Shown here one piece after another: positions 20,983 through 28,398 of a stretch of 64,000 nucleotides of DNA. Position 1 is the stretch's first letter, and each line of letters starts with the position of its first letter. Below the pieces are notes generated by a model that saw only the letters and a program-made list of their open reading frames with translations, ran no database searches and was not told the origin of the DNA. Source of the stretch: Dongia sedimenti. Its GTDB lineage: Bacteria; Pseudomonadota; Alphaproteobacteria; Dongiales; Dongiaceae. The translations under genes and the position numbers were made by a program. The DNA lies in contig JAUYVI010000009.1 of assembly GCA_030715195.1 (NCBI GenBank), positions 1-64,000 of the forward strand. The letters run 5' to 3'.

Positions 20983-22062
20983 TCAGCAGCCATCGTTTTC
21001 GTTGGCGACGGGATCTTGCTCGATTGCAATGCTACCGTCCGACTTGATCAGAATGCTGATGCCGTCGTCTCCCATTCGGTCAGTGCAATCGTCCTGCCAT
21101 TCCCCGGGCTGTTCGAGCTCGTCGGTAGGATCACCAACATCTGTCCGGAACATCTTCTCTGGATCGATACCAGCATCCACGAAGCGTTGGTATGTCGCTG
21201 CTTTTGGGTGTCCGTGATCGTGCCCCGCTGGAAAAATCACAAACTCAGGCTGAACTGCACCGATGAATGGGCTGGAACTCGCATTGTCAGCGCCGTGATG
21301 CGGTGCTTGAAGAATGTCAGCCCTGAGGCGTCGATCGCCGTCGTCATTCTCGACAAGAAATTTCTCCGTAGCGAGCAACTGATCGCCAGGGCGCCCGTCG
21401 AGACGCCCAACCGCATCGCCCGTAAAGAGGATGGAGCGACCGGCATAGTCCAAACGCGCCACGACACTTGCGGAATTGAGCGCCTTGGATGTGAACCTCG
21501 AGTTGCTCGGAGGCACGCCCACGTCCCAGTCTTCAGGCAGCTCTTTAAATCCGGATAGAAACGTAAGACGCGCGTCTCCGAGATTCCAAGTCTCGCCGAT
21601 TGCGGGCGAACCGTCGCCCATGACGTGGTCTTCTGTGCCGTTCTGATCTACCGACGCTTCAAGATGCTCGATGTATGTCGTGAACGTGTTCACGTTTTCG
21701 CGAATCCAGCCGTTGCGGACCGCCTTCTTGACTCTCCAATATTCCAGAATTGAGTCTGCTGTGCCGAGATGGTCGGAATCCGCATGGCTGATCACCATAA
21801 CATCGATCGCGTGACGCTGGCCGACGTAGTGGTTTAGTTCGGAGATCATGATGTTGTCGGCGTTCCAGTGGCCGGCATCGAAGACCATGACCTCGCGGGT
21901 GTTGGTCGAGTTGCCGGTGGCGACCGTGATAGTGGCCAAGCCACCGCCCGTATCGACAAACCGGACGAAGAGGCTGTTGGGCTCCGGCATGAGGTCGCTG
22001 CGCTCCTGCGCAGTGGCGCTACCGGCAAAGAGGATTGTGAGGGCTAGGACCACGGACCGCAT
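20983..22062 (-). CDS. Secreted metallo-beta-lactamase-fold hydrolase, ComEC C-terminal type
   Basis: 359 aa. A signal peptide (MRSVVLALTILFAGSATAQ) is followed by a metallo-hydrolase domain with the metal motif SHADSDHLGT, a LFTGDAVG strand and an APHHGADNASS motif. This is the layout of ComEC/Rec2-like soluble MBL domains, which often act on nucleic acids or phosphodiesters. The ATG at 22062 was chosen because it begins the signal peptide and follows a GGGGGAACGT ribosome site. An 11-codon-longer frame exists. Presence of a signal peptide implies periplasmic or external action. The real substrate is unknown. Confidence 0.82.
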   Translation of the reverse strand: MRSVVLALTILFAGSATAQERSDLMPEPNSLFVRFVDTGGGLATITVATGNSTNTREVMVFDAGHWNADNIMISELNHYVGQRHAIDVMVISHADSDHLGTADSILEYWRVKKAVRNGWIRENVNTFTTYIEHLEASVDQNGTEDHVMGDGSPAIGETWNLGDARLTFLSGFKELPEDWDVGVPPSNSRFTSKALNSASVVARLDYAGRSILFTGDAVGRLDGRPGDQLLATEKFLVENDDGDRRLRADILQAPHHGADNASSSPFIGAVQPEFVIFPAGHDHGHPKAATYQRFVDAGIDPEKMFRTDVGDPTDELEQPGEWQDDCTDRMGDDGISILIKSDGSIAIEQDPVANENDGC

Positions 22063-22254
22063 ACGTTCCCCCGTCGCAATCGATGCCTGCATTGGCTTCT
22101 AGAGCACACTCGACGTAAGAGTAGATTGCCCAGCCGAAAGCTGCGGTCAACCACAGGTTGGAGTCAAGCGAGTCATATATGTTAACGGTTGAAACAACCT
22201 AGACTCGAGATTGTGCGCAGGGATAGGCTCTCTCGGAAAGCAGGGGAGGGACAG

Positions 22255-22581
22255 ATGAAAATCTTGCTGGCGCTTTTCGCGCTTCTGATGATGGTCGCCA
22301 CCGCTACGGCTCAAGACGTCTACGTCGATGGCTACTACCGTAGCAACGGGACCTACGTGCAACCACATTACCGGTCGGCACCTGACGGCGATTCCTCGAA
22401 CAACTGGACAACGCGCGGGAACGTCAACCCGTATACCGGCGCGGTCGGGACGCGGAATCCAGATAGCAGTTTCGGTGGTGGCAATTACGGGAACGGAGAT
22501 GGCGGTTACGGAAGCAATTTGGGGGATAGCGTATTCGGAGGCAGCCGGAGCAACTGCAATTCGCTCCTAAGCACCTGCTAG
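22255..22581 (+). CDS. Small secreted protein with the GYxRSNGTYVxPHYRS motif
   Basis: 108 aa. The signal peptide MKILLALFALLMMVATATAQ precedes VDGYYRSNGTYVQPHYRS, a motif found in many small exported bacterial proteins of unknown role, then NNWTTRGNVNPYTG and a Gly/Asn/Tyr-rich tail with two cysteines near the end. The ATG at 22255 follows AGGGGAGGGACAG, a strong ribosome site; the longer frame from 22189 lacks a signal peptide. It may be a cell-surface or periplasmic protein. Confidence 0.78.
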   Translation: MKILLALFALLMMVATATAQDVYVDGYYRSNGTYVQPHYRSAPDGDSSNNWTTRGNVNPYTGAVGTRNPDSSFGGGNYGNGDGGYGSNLGDSVFGGSRSNCNSLLSTC

Positions 22582-22667
22582 GTCGTCTCGAACATCCGAC
22601 GACATCGCCCACTAACTGCGTCACGGCACCTAGATCACTTCAGTCCGGCGATGAAATATCCATTAGA

Positions 22668-23018
22668 TTATTGGCCGCGCAAATGCCGGATGTCCTTTTC
22701 GACCAAGGGCCGCAGTTCATCGACCAGCTCTTGCACGATACCCTCGGCGTCCTCAGTGCCAAGGCTGTACGGCGGGCGCTGATAGACGTTGGTGAGCAGC
22801 CGGCGCTCTTCCTTGCACGCAGAGAACGCAGCGTTTGCTGCCTCGTTTAGCGAAACGTCCGTGTTCGCGACCGTGACCAACTGCGCCTTTTCACAGTCGA
22901 CGAACTTCTCCATCCAAGGGCGGACCACACGATCAAAGTGCGGGTCCTCTTCCTGAGCGCACGCCGACCCGGCCGCGAACAGCAGCGCGAATACGGCGAA
23001 CTTGGAGCTGGCGATCAT
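22668..23018 (-). CDS. Small secreted protein, paralogue family A copy 2
   Basis: 116 aa. The signal peptide MIASSKFAVFALLFAAGSAC is followed by AQEEDPHFDRVVRPWMEKF. It shares the DC, AAFSACKEERRLL, VYQRPPY and LRPLVEKDIRHLR blocks with the protein at 18347-18694, with similar length and spacing. Function unknown; the exported location and the two conserved cysteines are the only clues. The longer open frame upstream (to 23360) lies antisense to the HGGxSTG gene and is not used. Confidence 0.75.
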   Translation of the reverse strand: MIASSKFAVFALLFAAGSACAQEEDPHFDRVVRPWMEKFVDCEKAQLVTVANTDVSLNEAANAAFSACKEERRLLTNVYQRPPYSLGTEDAEGIVQELVDELRPLVEKDIRHLRGQ

Positions 23019-23088
23019 CCGATCTACGACCCCATCCTTTCGTGACGTCTTAGCCCAACGACCCGAAACCAAGCCCCTCGCGCGCGTC

Positions 23089-23559
23089 ATGGGCTCAAGG
23101 CGCCAGTTACCACTCGCCGATCGCGTCAGGGAGCTGATCCTGATGGCTGATGGCGAGCTCGATCTCGTCCGGCGCGAGCTTGGCAACCAGATCGCATCGC
23201 GGGTGGAAGCCAAGTTCAGAGGCATGACCGAACACGAGATGCGAACCTGGCTGTTCCCTGGAGCGGCTGGGATCATGCTCAGTGGCATGCGAGAGATGGC
23301 GCGCGCCGCCGAGCGCATCCAAGTCATCAAAGACCCGCAGCACGGCCGGTGCGGCGCCAAGACCAGGAGCGGCGATTCCTGCTACTGCCGGCCGGAGCCC
23401 GGCAAGAAGCGCTGCAAGCTGCACGGCGGGCGATCTACGGGACCCAAGACACCGGAGGGGATGGCGAGGACCCTCACGGCACTCCGGGCCGGCTATCAGC
23501 GCTGGCGTGCCCGACAATCCCGCAATCCCGACCAGATCACGACGGAACCCAACATATGA
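23089..23559 (+). CDS. HGGxSTG-domain protein, phage-type
   Basis: About 156 aa. The C-terminal half has HGRCGAKTRSGDSCYCRPE, then CKLHGGRSTGPKTPEGMAR, the HGGxSTGxxTxEG signature with paired cysteines that may bind a metal. The family is common in prophages and islands and has no established role. Its stop overlaps the next start (ATGA at 23556), so the two genes are probably translated together. The start is uncertain: ATG at 23002, 23089 and 23143 are all in frame, and 23089 avoids overlap with the opposing gene. Confidence 0.72.
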   Translation: MGSRRQLPLADRVRELILMADGELDLVRRELGNQIASRVEAKFRGMTEHEMRTWLFPGAAGIMLSGMREMARAAERIQVIKDPQHGRCGAKTRSGDSCYCRPEPGKKRCKLHGGRSTGPKTPEGMARTLTALRAGYQRWRARQSRNPDQITTEPNI

Positions 23560-24047
23560 GCAAGCTATCGGATGACATTCGAGCCTTTATCGTCAAGGAG
23601 TTGGCCTGTTTCGAGACGCCCAGCGCCATCGCGCTCGTTGTGAAGGAGCGGTTCGGCGTCGAAATCGATCGCCGCCAGGTCTACGGCTACGATCCGGATG
23701 CGGCCCGGCCGCCAGCTGCCCGCTGGCTCGAGCTCCACGCCGCCACACGCAAGCGGTTCTTGGAAGAGGTCGGCTCCATCCCGATCGCCAATAAGTCCTA
23801 CCGCCTGCAGCAACTTGACCGACTGACCAGGAACGCAATCGACAGGGGCAACGCCAAGCTCGCGGCAGAACTCATGGAGCAGGCTGCCAAGGAATGCGGC
23901 GACGCCTATTCCAACAAGGTGCGCCTGACGGGCGCCGATGGCGGGCCGGTCAGGCATGAGGTGGTGACCAGCGAGCAAGCGGAGCGGGACCTAGACGAGA
24001 TCTTCGGGGAGAGCACCGCGCCTGCGGCACCGCCACGACAGCACTGA
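23556..24047 (+). CDS. DUF2280 family protein, phage-type
   Basis: 163 aa. MSKLSDDIRAFIVKELACFE followed by VVKERFGVEIDRRQVYGYDP is typical of DUF2280, a family with a winged-helix-like start often encoded beside phage packaging genes. The start overlaps the previous stop by four bases. No large terminase, portal or capsid gene follows, so the pair looks like a leftover of a prophage or satellite. Confidence 0.8.
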   Translation: MSKLSDDIRAFIVKELACFETPSAIALVVKERFGVEIDRRQVYGYDPDAARPPAARWLELHAATRKRFLEEVGSIPIANKSYRLQQLDRLTRNAIDRGNAKLAAELMEQAAKECGDAYSNKVRLTGADGGPVRHEVVTSEQAERDLDEIFGESTAPAAPPRQH

Positions 24048-24161
24048 GCTCGGTCGCAGCCGACATTATGTCGGTTCTTACGGTCGCAATTCCGGGCCGA
24101 TGCGCGCCGCCGCCGCCAGACGAGGGCGGTGAAGAAGGAAGGAGGAGGCGGCGAAGAAGCG

Positions 24162-24614
24162 CTAGCGAGGCCACCATCTGAGCGATAGACGGCGGCAGTC
24201 CAGCAATGTCATTCTCAACTCATCTGCAAGGGCCGCTGCGTTTGTCGCTCTCTGTGGATCGATGACGCGGTTCGGGCTTTCGAAGTCAGCCCCCGTCGCT
24301 TCATCTAGAACTTGATCCAGCAGCACTGAAACCTGCTGCCTCGCAAATGCTCGTCCTGGTGTCTTTTCGAGCATCCCAAGCTGGCGACTCACGTCTAAGA
24401 ACTTGGTGTTGATCGCGATCGAGAGCGGCACGAGCTCTGCAGCGGAGAGTTCTGTGGACCAGTATTTTCGAGCATCGTCGCTAATCTGCCTCAGATCCTT
24501 CGCGACCTCATCGACACGCATCGACCATTCGGTCCGACGCACCGCGTGAAGCGCCGTCAAAGTACTGATGGCGGTGGAGATAATCGTTGGAGGGAGAATG
24601 GACCAGAGGTCCAT
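24162..24614 (-). CDS. Membrane-anchored hypothetical protein of the STAS/ATPase cassette
   Basis: 150 aa and not recognised. One N-terminal hydrophobic segment (WSILPPTIISTAISTLTAL) is followed by a charged, largely helical soluble region. The ATG at 24614 was chosen because it places this segment at the start and lies 4 bp after the stop of the DUF4325 gene. It is the last gene of three on this strand and probably anchors or senses for the cassette. Confidence 0.6.
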   Translation of the reverse strand: MDLWSILPPTIISTAISTLTALHAVRRTEWSMRVDEVAKDLRQISDDARKYWSTELSAAELVPLSIAINTKFLDVSRQLGMLEKTPGRAFARQQVSVLLDQVLDEATGADFESPNRVIDPQRATNAAALADELRMTLLDCRRLSLRWWPR

Positions 24615-24618
24615 AGGG

Positions 24619-24960
24619 TCAGGCGCGCGCCTTTGCGCGATCGGATCCGAAGGTCGCGCGCCGAATGTACTCATCGACCCGACGCTTGTAGATCTCATAC
24701 TCGGGGGCGCCGGCCTCGATCGAGAGACGACGGTGAAGCTCATCTGCCGTGAAGTGACCGTGCCGTACTAGGCCACCGAAAGCTTCCTCGAGGAACGAGG
24801 ATCCATAGCCCTTTGTGCCCGCCAGCCTGACGACGACAGGCCCGCCCTGAGCTAGCGCCGGCACGAGTGTTTTCTCCCGGAATTCTTCTCCGCTGAATGG
24901 CCCGTCGGTCCGGAATCGGCCGGCAGGATACGGCGAGAACGCCGTGGCAACGTCGATCAT
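24619..24960 (-). CDS. STAS-like DUF4325 protein
   Basis: 113 aa. The segment GGPVVVRLAGTKGYGSSFLE followed by EAFGGLVRHGHF matches the DUF4325 STAS-like core. In this family it usually accompanies a HATPase protein, in a way reminiscent of anti-sigma kinase and anti-anti-sigma pairs. Two adjacent ATG codons occur (24963 and 24960). The AGGAGG site is 2 bases from the first and 5 from the second, so I chose 24960. It lies between the STAS-HATPase gene and the membrane protein gene. Confidence 0.75.
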   Translation of the reverse strand: MIDVATAFSPYPAGRFRTDGPFSGEEFREKTLVPALAQGGPVVVRLAGTKGYGSSFLEEAFGGLVRHGHFTADELHRRLSIEAGAPEYEIYKRRVDEYIRRATFGSDRAKARA

Positions 24961-25005
24961 CATTGCCTCCTCCACCATGACCGTCCCACACTCCGCTCGA
25001 CACAT

Positions 25006-26085
25006 TTAAGATAGGGTTAAGGCAATTTCCACCAGCGTACCACCTAAAGGACGTTGATGATTTTGCAACACTGTTTTGACACCAGGCTGGATCCGGACTT
25101 CGCCCCGGCCGCTGATGATGCGTAAGTGACCGCCGTCACTGTTATAAACCAGGTCGGCGATCTCGGCGAGGCCAAGGCCACGGCCCTCAGTCAGCTTCGA
25201 CGACCGCCCCTCTTCGATGGCGGCCTCAATCAAACGCGCATCCTCGGGCCAGAGTTCCTTATACCCTGGAATTCGCTTGGTTATTCGGTCCCAATGCTTC
25301 GAGCTCGGCAGCGTTGCTGGGATACCGATACCTTGGTCGTAGACGAGTACGGTCAGGCGGTGCCGGGTCTGGTCATAGGAACCTGTCGCCCACCATTCCC
25401 CCTTAAGCACGGGCAGCCCGTCGATCAAGCTCGAGGGATAGGCGTGTTGGACCGAGTTGGTCATGGCCTCCGCGATCGCGTCATTCAGCAGTAGCTCCTC
25501 TTGACCGAGTGAGGCCCCGGCGATGCGCTGGAGCTCAGCCGAGACGTCACTTGCCTTCTTTAAGTCGCTCTGGTTGCCGGAGCAGAACCGGATTGGCTGT
25601 GGCGCACCGGGGTCTGTGGTGAACGGCGGCAGATTGTGCGTTCCGAGGATGTTGAAGAACCCCATGCTTGCCAGCGAGTAGAGGACCTGGTCATGCATCG
25701 TCTCTATGTCTCGCGGCCGCAGCTTGATGTTCTTGAGGCGCCGCCAGCGATCGAGTTCAGCCACTAAGAGCAGCGTCGCGGCTGGCGAGATGAACGCAAT
25801 CTCGTTGAGATCGACATAAACCGAGCCGTGCTCGAGGACCGCGATTGAGCGCATGGCGTCGATCATCGTCATCACGTCCTCGTAATTTCGCGACAAGCTA
25901 AAGTCCTTCGGAGCGATCAGGCGTTGCTGCCGACGAGGAGCCGCGCCGCGCCGCTTTCTCGTCCTGCCCGTTATCTCGGAAATCCTACGGGCTTTGCGCC
26001 TGCGGCGCTCAGAAACCCGGCGGTCCCAACTAGACTTGGCATGGCGCCTGAGTCGCCGGCGGCGGCGTTGAGATAGATACTTCAC
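25006..26085 (-). CDS. STAS-like plus HATPase (GHKL) protein
   Basis: 359 aa. Residues 1-60 are extremely Arg-rich. A STAS-like segment follows (VYVDLNEIAFISPAATLLLV). The C-terminal half is a GHKL ATPase with N-box NDAIAEAMTNSVQHAYP, G1-box VYDQGIGIP and G2-box GRGLGLAEIADL. No histidine phospho-acceptor domain is visible, so this is more like an anti-sigma-type kinase than a sensor kinase. It is the first gene of the cassette with DUF4325 and a membrane protein. The GTG start at 26085 has a weak ribosome site, so the basic tail may be overcalled. Confidence 0.78.
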   Translation of the reverse strand: MKYLSQRRRRRLRRHAKSSWDRRVSERRRRKARRISEITGRTRKRRGAAPRRQQRLIAPKDFSLSRNYEDVMTMIDAMRSIAVLEHGSVYVDLNEIAFISPAATLLLVAELDRWRRLKNIKLRPRDIETMHDQVLYSLASMGFFNILGTHNLPPFTTDPGAPQPIRFCSGNQSDLKKASDVSAELQRIAGASLGQEELLLNDAIAEAMTNSVQHAYPSSLIDGLPVLKGEWWATGSYDQTRHRLTVLVYDQGIGIPATLPSSKHWDRITKRIPGYKELWPEDARLIEAAIEEGRSSKLTEGRGLGLAEIADLVYNSDGGHLRIISGRGEVRIQPGVKTVLQNHQRPLGGTLVEIALTLS

Positions 26086-26196
26086 GGTGAAATTACTGGA
26101 ACTGGCCAGTTGTACGCGGTCGTGCTCCTGGCCTCCAAGCGGCTCGCATGCTCCTGCTCCCCCGACTCATCCCCGACATCATGCTACCATAACGGG

Positions 26197-26403
26197 ATGG
26201 AACCGATCGATATCTCGCGCTCATCCAAGCTGATGGTGGACCAGCACGGGATCTTCGCGCCCCAGGAATGCCGGCGCCGAGCGGACGAACTCGCCGCGGC
26301 CGATGACGCCGAGGGCGAAGCCGTCTGGGAGGCGATCCGCCGCGCCGCTGAGAGCCTGCTTGAGAACGGGCCGCCGCAGGACATCCCAGGTCTGCCAAGC
26401 TGA
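26197..26403 (+). CDS. 68-aa conserved hypothetical protein, family B copy 2
   Basis: Near-duplicate of the 18735-18941 protein, with the same VDQHGIFAPQECRRRADE core and the same last 13 residues. The ATG at 26197 aligns exactly with the start of copy 1. The upstream CATGCTACCATAACGGG corresponds base for base to the copy 1 upstream, with G-to-C swaps at two positions. It is divergent from the STAS-HATPase gene. Function unknown. Confidence 0.7.
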   Translation: MEPIDISRSSKLMVDQHGIFAPQECRRRADELAAADDAEGEAVWEAIRRAAESLLENGPPQDIPGLPS

Positions 26404-26404
26404 T

Positions 26405-26695
26405 CTAGAAGGTGATCAAGTCGTCCTGCCGCCGCTGACGGTACCCCTCGGCGCCGGACCGCACATGCGGTTGAATCCAGCCTCTGGCGCGCACCGGGCG
26501 GCCGGGCCGGCTGCAAACCTGGCAAACGTGCCGCGCGACGTAATCGGCGACCAGGGCATCTGGTCCCGCCCTGAGGAGCACGTTGTAGCCGAGATGGAAA
26601 AACCGCCGGCCACAGTCCGGGCACTCGGTGTAGACGTCGTCCTGGCCGAGCTCGGCGACGCGCATGGTGGGCGGAATGGGGCAGGTAGGCAGCAC
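26405..26695 (-). CDS. Small zinc-ribbon-like protein
   Basis: 96 aa from a GTG at 26695, or 86 aa from ATG 26665. A CPDCG pair and a CQVC pair about 35 residues apart could bind one zinc. The segment FFHLGYNVLLRAGPDALVAD lies between them. Similar short proteins occur in alphaproteobacterial islands without known function. It converges on the 68-aa gene with one base between stops. Confidence 0.6.
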   Translation of the reverse strand: MLPTCPIPPTMRVAELGQDDVYTECPDCGRRFFHLGYNVLLRAGPDALVADYVARHVCQVCSRPGRPVRARGWIQPHVRSGAEGYRQRRQDDLITF

Positions 26696-26742
26696 GTTAT
26701 TTCGCCTGCGGTGACATTCGATCTCTGCGTCGATTCCGCTGC

Positions 26743-27015
26743 CTAGTTAAATGGGGTCGGGTCCTCAAAGCCCTGACCTTCCAGCATGCAGTCAACACCC
26801 TTCCAGCCGGGAAGCGGATGCAACTCGGCTGGGTCCACTGGGTATGTGATTGACGGCACTTCATCTCGCCCATTTGGCGCTCTCTTCCACTCCAGAATGA
26901 GGTGCGGACGTCCGTCTATCAGCGTGAGGTCGGTTTGGAAATGTGCCCACTTCCCCGCGCGCTTCATGAGGTGGTGACAAACGTAAACGCGCCCACCTTC
27001 CATTGGGAATGCCAC
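26743..27015 (-). CDS. Hypothetical protein, 90 aa
   Basis: Not recognised. The protein has several strand-forming segments (GRVYVCHHLMKRAGKWAHF, RPHLILEWKRAPNG) and no signal or membrane segment. The GTG at 27015 is preceded by AGAGGAG at a 9-base spacing, which decides the start. It follows the 61-aa gene by 17 bp and is probably co-transcribed with it. Confidence 0.55.
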   Translation of the reverse strand: MAFPMEGGRVYVCHHLMKRAGKWAHFQTDLTLIDGRPHLILEWKRAPNGRDEVPSITYPVDPAELHPLPGWKGVDCMLEGQGFEDPTPFN

Positions 27016-27032
27016 CGTGTTGCGCTCCTCTG

Positions 27033-27218
27033 TCAGATTTTCCGAATCAACTCAGCCAGTCCGCGCCGGAAGTCGTTGGTCGCGTGCCCATTGGTCAAGG
27101 TCTTGGCAAGCTCTTCAACGTGCCAATGGTACGCTTCCGAGGAGGCATAGTGCTGGCGAAAATGCCGAAGACTGTGGAAAACGTCGATGGCAACATCGAT
27201 ATCAGACTGTCCGCTCAT
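27033..27218 (-). CDS. Hypothetical protein, 61 aa
   Basis: A short, helical, His-rich protein (FHSLRHFRQHYASSEAYHWH). Not recognised. The ATG at 27218 follows CAGGAGATCGAG, a good ribosome site; the longer frame to 27272 has none. First gene of a two-gene unit with 26743-27015. Confidence 0.5.
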   Translation of the reverse strand: MSGQSDIDVAIDVFHSLRHFRQHYASSEAYHWHVEELAKTLTNGHATNDFRRGLAELIRKI

Positions 27219-27431
27219 CTCTCGATCTCCTGCGATTTTGCGTTGCAGCGAATCGGCCGGTTCTGCGACCATAAATCCTCACCTGGATCTGGTCGGCAAG
27301 TCTAGCTTGCTTGCTCACCCCATCCGGCGGTCCCGGGCCTCGCGGTCGCTAGACGATCGTGCCGCCCGGCGCCAAGAGCGAAGTGGCGCCACGAGCAACC
27401 TCGGGGGCGCCGCATTTCATTGGGAGCGAGC

Positions 27432-27704
27432 ATGCCAAATCCGATCTCAGGCGTAGTGACCAAGGACGGGAAGACGCTTGCGCCCGGTGCCGCTAACCAC
27501 CTCGCCACAGACGCGGTGCTTTGGGCACTCATCCAGGCCATGATCAACAAAGGCGAGATCTACTCAGGCGACCTTTTGGCCGCTCTTGACAGCGCGCATA
27601 TGGAGCTTGCGAAGACCGGAACGACCGACACGCAAGCCGACGCCGATCGTTTTGCGGCATCTCTCGCAGTCGGCCGCGTTATCAAGGCGATCAAGGATCT
27701 CTGA
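27432..27704 (+). CDS. Hypothetical protein, 90 aa
   Basis: Not recognised. Begins MPNPISGVVTKDGKTLAPGA and is mostly helical, with no signal peptide. Two bases separate it from the next gene, so the two are likely an operon. The ATG at 27432 was preferred to 27420 because of the purine-rich GGGAGCGAGC just before it. Confidence 0.5.
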   Translation: MPNPISGVVTKDGKTLAPGAANHLATDAVLWALIQAMINKGEIYSGDLLAALDSAHMELAKTGTTDTQADADRFAASLAVGRVIKAIKDL

Positions 27705-27706
27705 GG

Positions 27707-28045
27707 ATGGCCAAGGTCAAGAAATTCGCCTTCAACTGCCGAGGCTTCGAGATCGTCGCCGCAGCTGATGGCCTGTTGATCCCAGGAACGCGGGCAGCTG
27801 GGACGCTGAAGGCATCCACGATCCCGCCAATGGACCTCAACGATTGCGCCGGCACCTACACGATGAAGGCAAGCTCGGCTGGTTCGGTCCTGTTCAAGGG
27901 GCCGGTGCGCGTTCTCTGGGGCGACCATGACAAGGAACCGGACCCATTCTTATGCTTCAGGTGCGATGACACTGAAGCGGTGGTCGGCGCCTTGAAGGTG
28001 CACAACGGAGAGGATGTCCTGCTGGAGTTCCGTCTCGACGGCTAA
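27707..28045 (+). CDS. Hypothetical protein, 112 aa
   Basis: Not recognised. Predicted beta-rich protein with four cysteines (FNCRGF, NDCAGTY, FLCFRCDD) and the segment VLFKGPVRVLWGD. It follows the 90-aa gene by two bases. It is the last gene before the left attachment-like repeat at 28105. Confidence 0.5.
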   Translation: MAKVKKFAFNCRGFEIVAAADGLLIPGTRAAGTLKASTIPPMDLNDCAGTYTMKASSAGSVLFKGPVRVLWGDHDKEPDPFLCFRCDDTEAVVGALKVHNGEDVLLEFRLDG

Positions 28046-28104
28046 GCCATTATATTTCCAGCCAGACTCTCTGGGCCCAGTTCCGCTGGACCGCGGCCAA
28101 ACCA

Positions 28105-28141
28105 GACACGGGGGACGGGCTGAATCCCGTTGGGGACGCCA
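28105..28141 (+). repeat. Left copy of a 37-bp direct repeat ending like a tRNA-Glu 3' end (att-like)
   Basis: Reads into CCCGTTGGGGACGCCA, the T-stem, acceptor stem, discriminator and CCA expected for the 3' end of a tRNA of the Glu type. No tRNA body precedes it and the T-loop is altered. 33 of 37 bases match 61921-61957 in the same orientation, and the match stops at the final CCA. Such partial tRNA ends mark junctions of elements integrated at a tRNA gene. The amino-acid assignment is from memory of tRNA-Glu ends. Confidence 0.75.
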
Positions 28142-28302
28142 TCGCTTGCCAGCAGATCTCCCGTGAGTTCGACGCTGAAGCGCCCTTTGCCGGCCTTCGG
28201 GTGCAAGACGATGCTCTCGACCACCGGCCGGATTGGGTGCAGGGCTTCCTGCCGCGCGTCCTCGGCAGCCTGGCTCTCGAAGGTCCGGGTGGTCGCCGGC
28301 AT
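28142..28302 (-). pseudogene. C-terminal remnant of a serine recombinase
   Basis: In the minus frame, HPIRPVVESIVLHPKAGKGR and FSVELTGDLLA match the end of large serine recombinases. The frame then runs straight into the repeat at 28141-28105, read as GVPNGIQPVPRV. The rest of the enzyme is absent upstream of 28302. An integrase ending exactly at a tRNA-derived att site is the usual arrangement, so this is probably a dead integrase of the adjacent island. Confidence 0.65.
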
Positions 28303-28398
28303 GCGCGAATGGCGCTTCGCTATCGCATAATCCGATCCGCAACGCCGATCTGACGCCGCCGCCCGCTATCTTCTTCTCCGAAGAAGCGGGAGTTTTTC

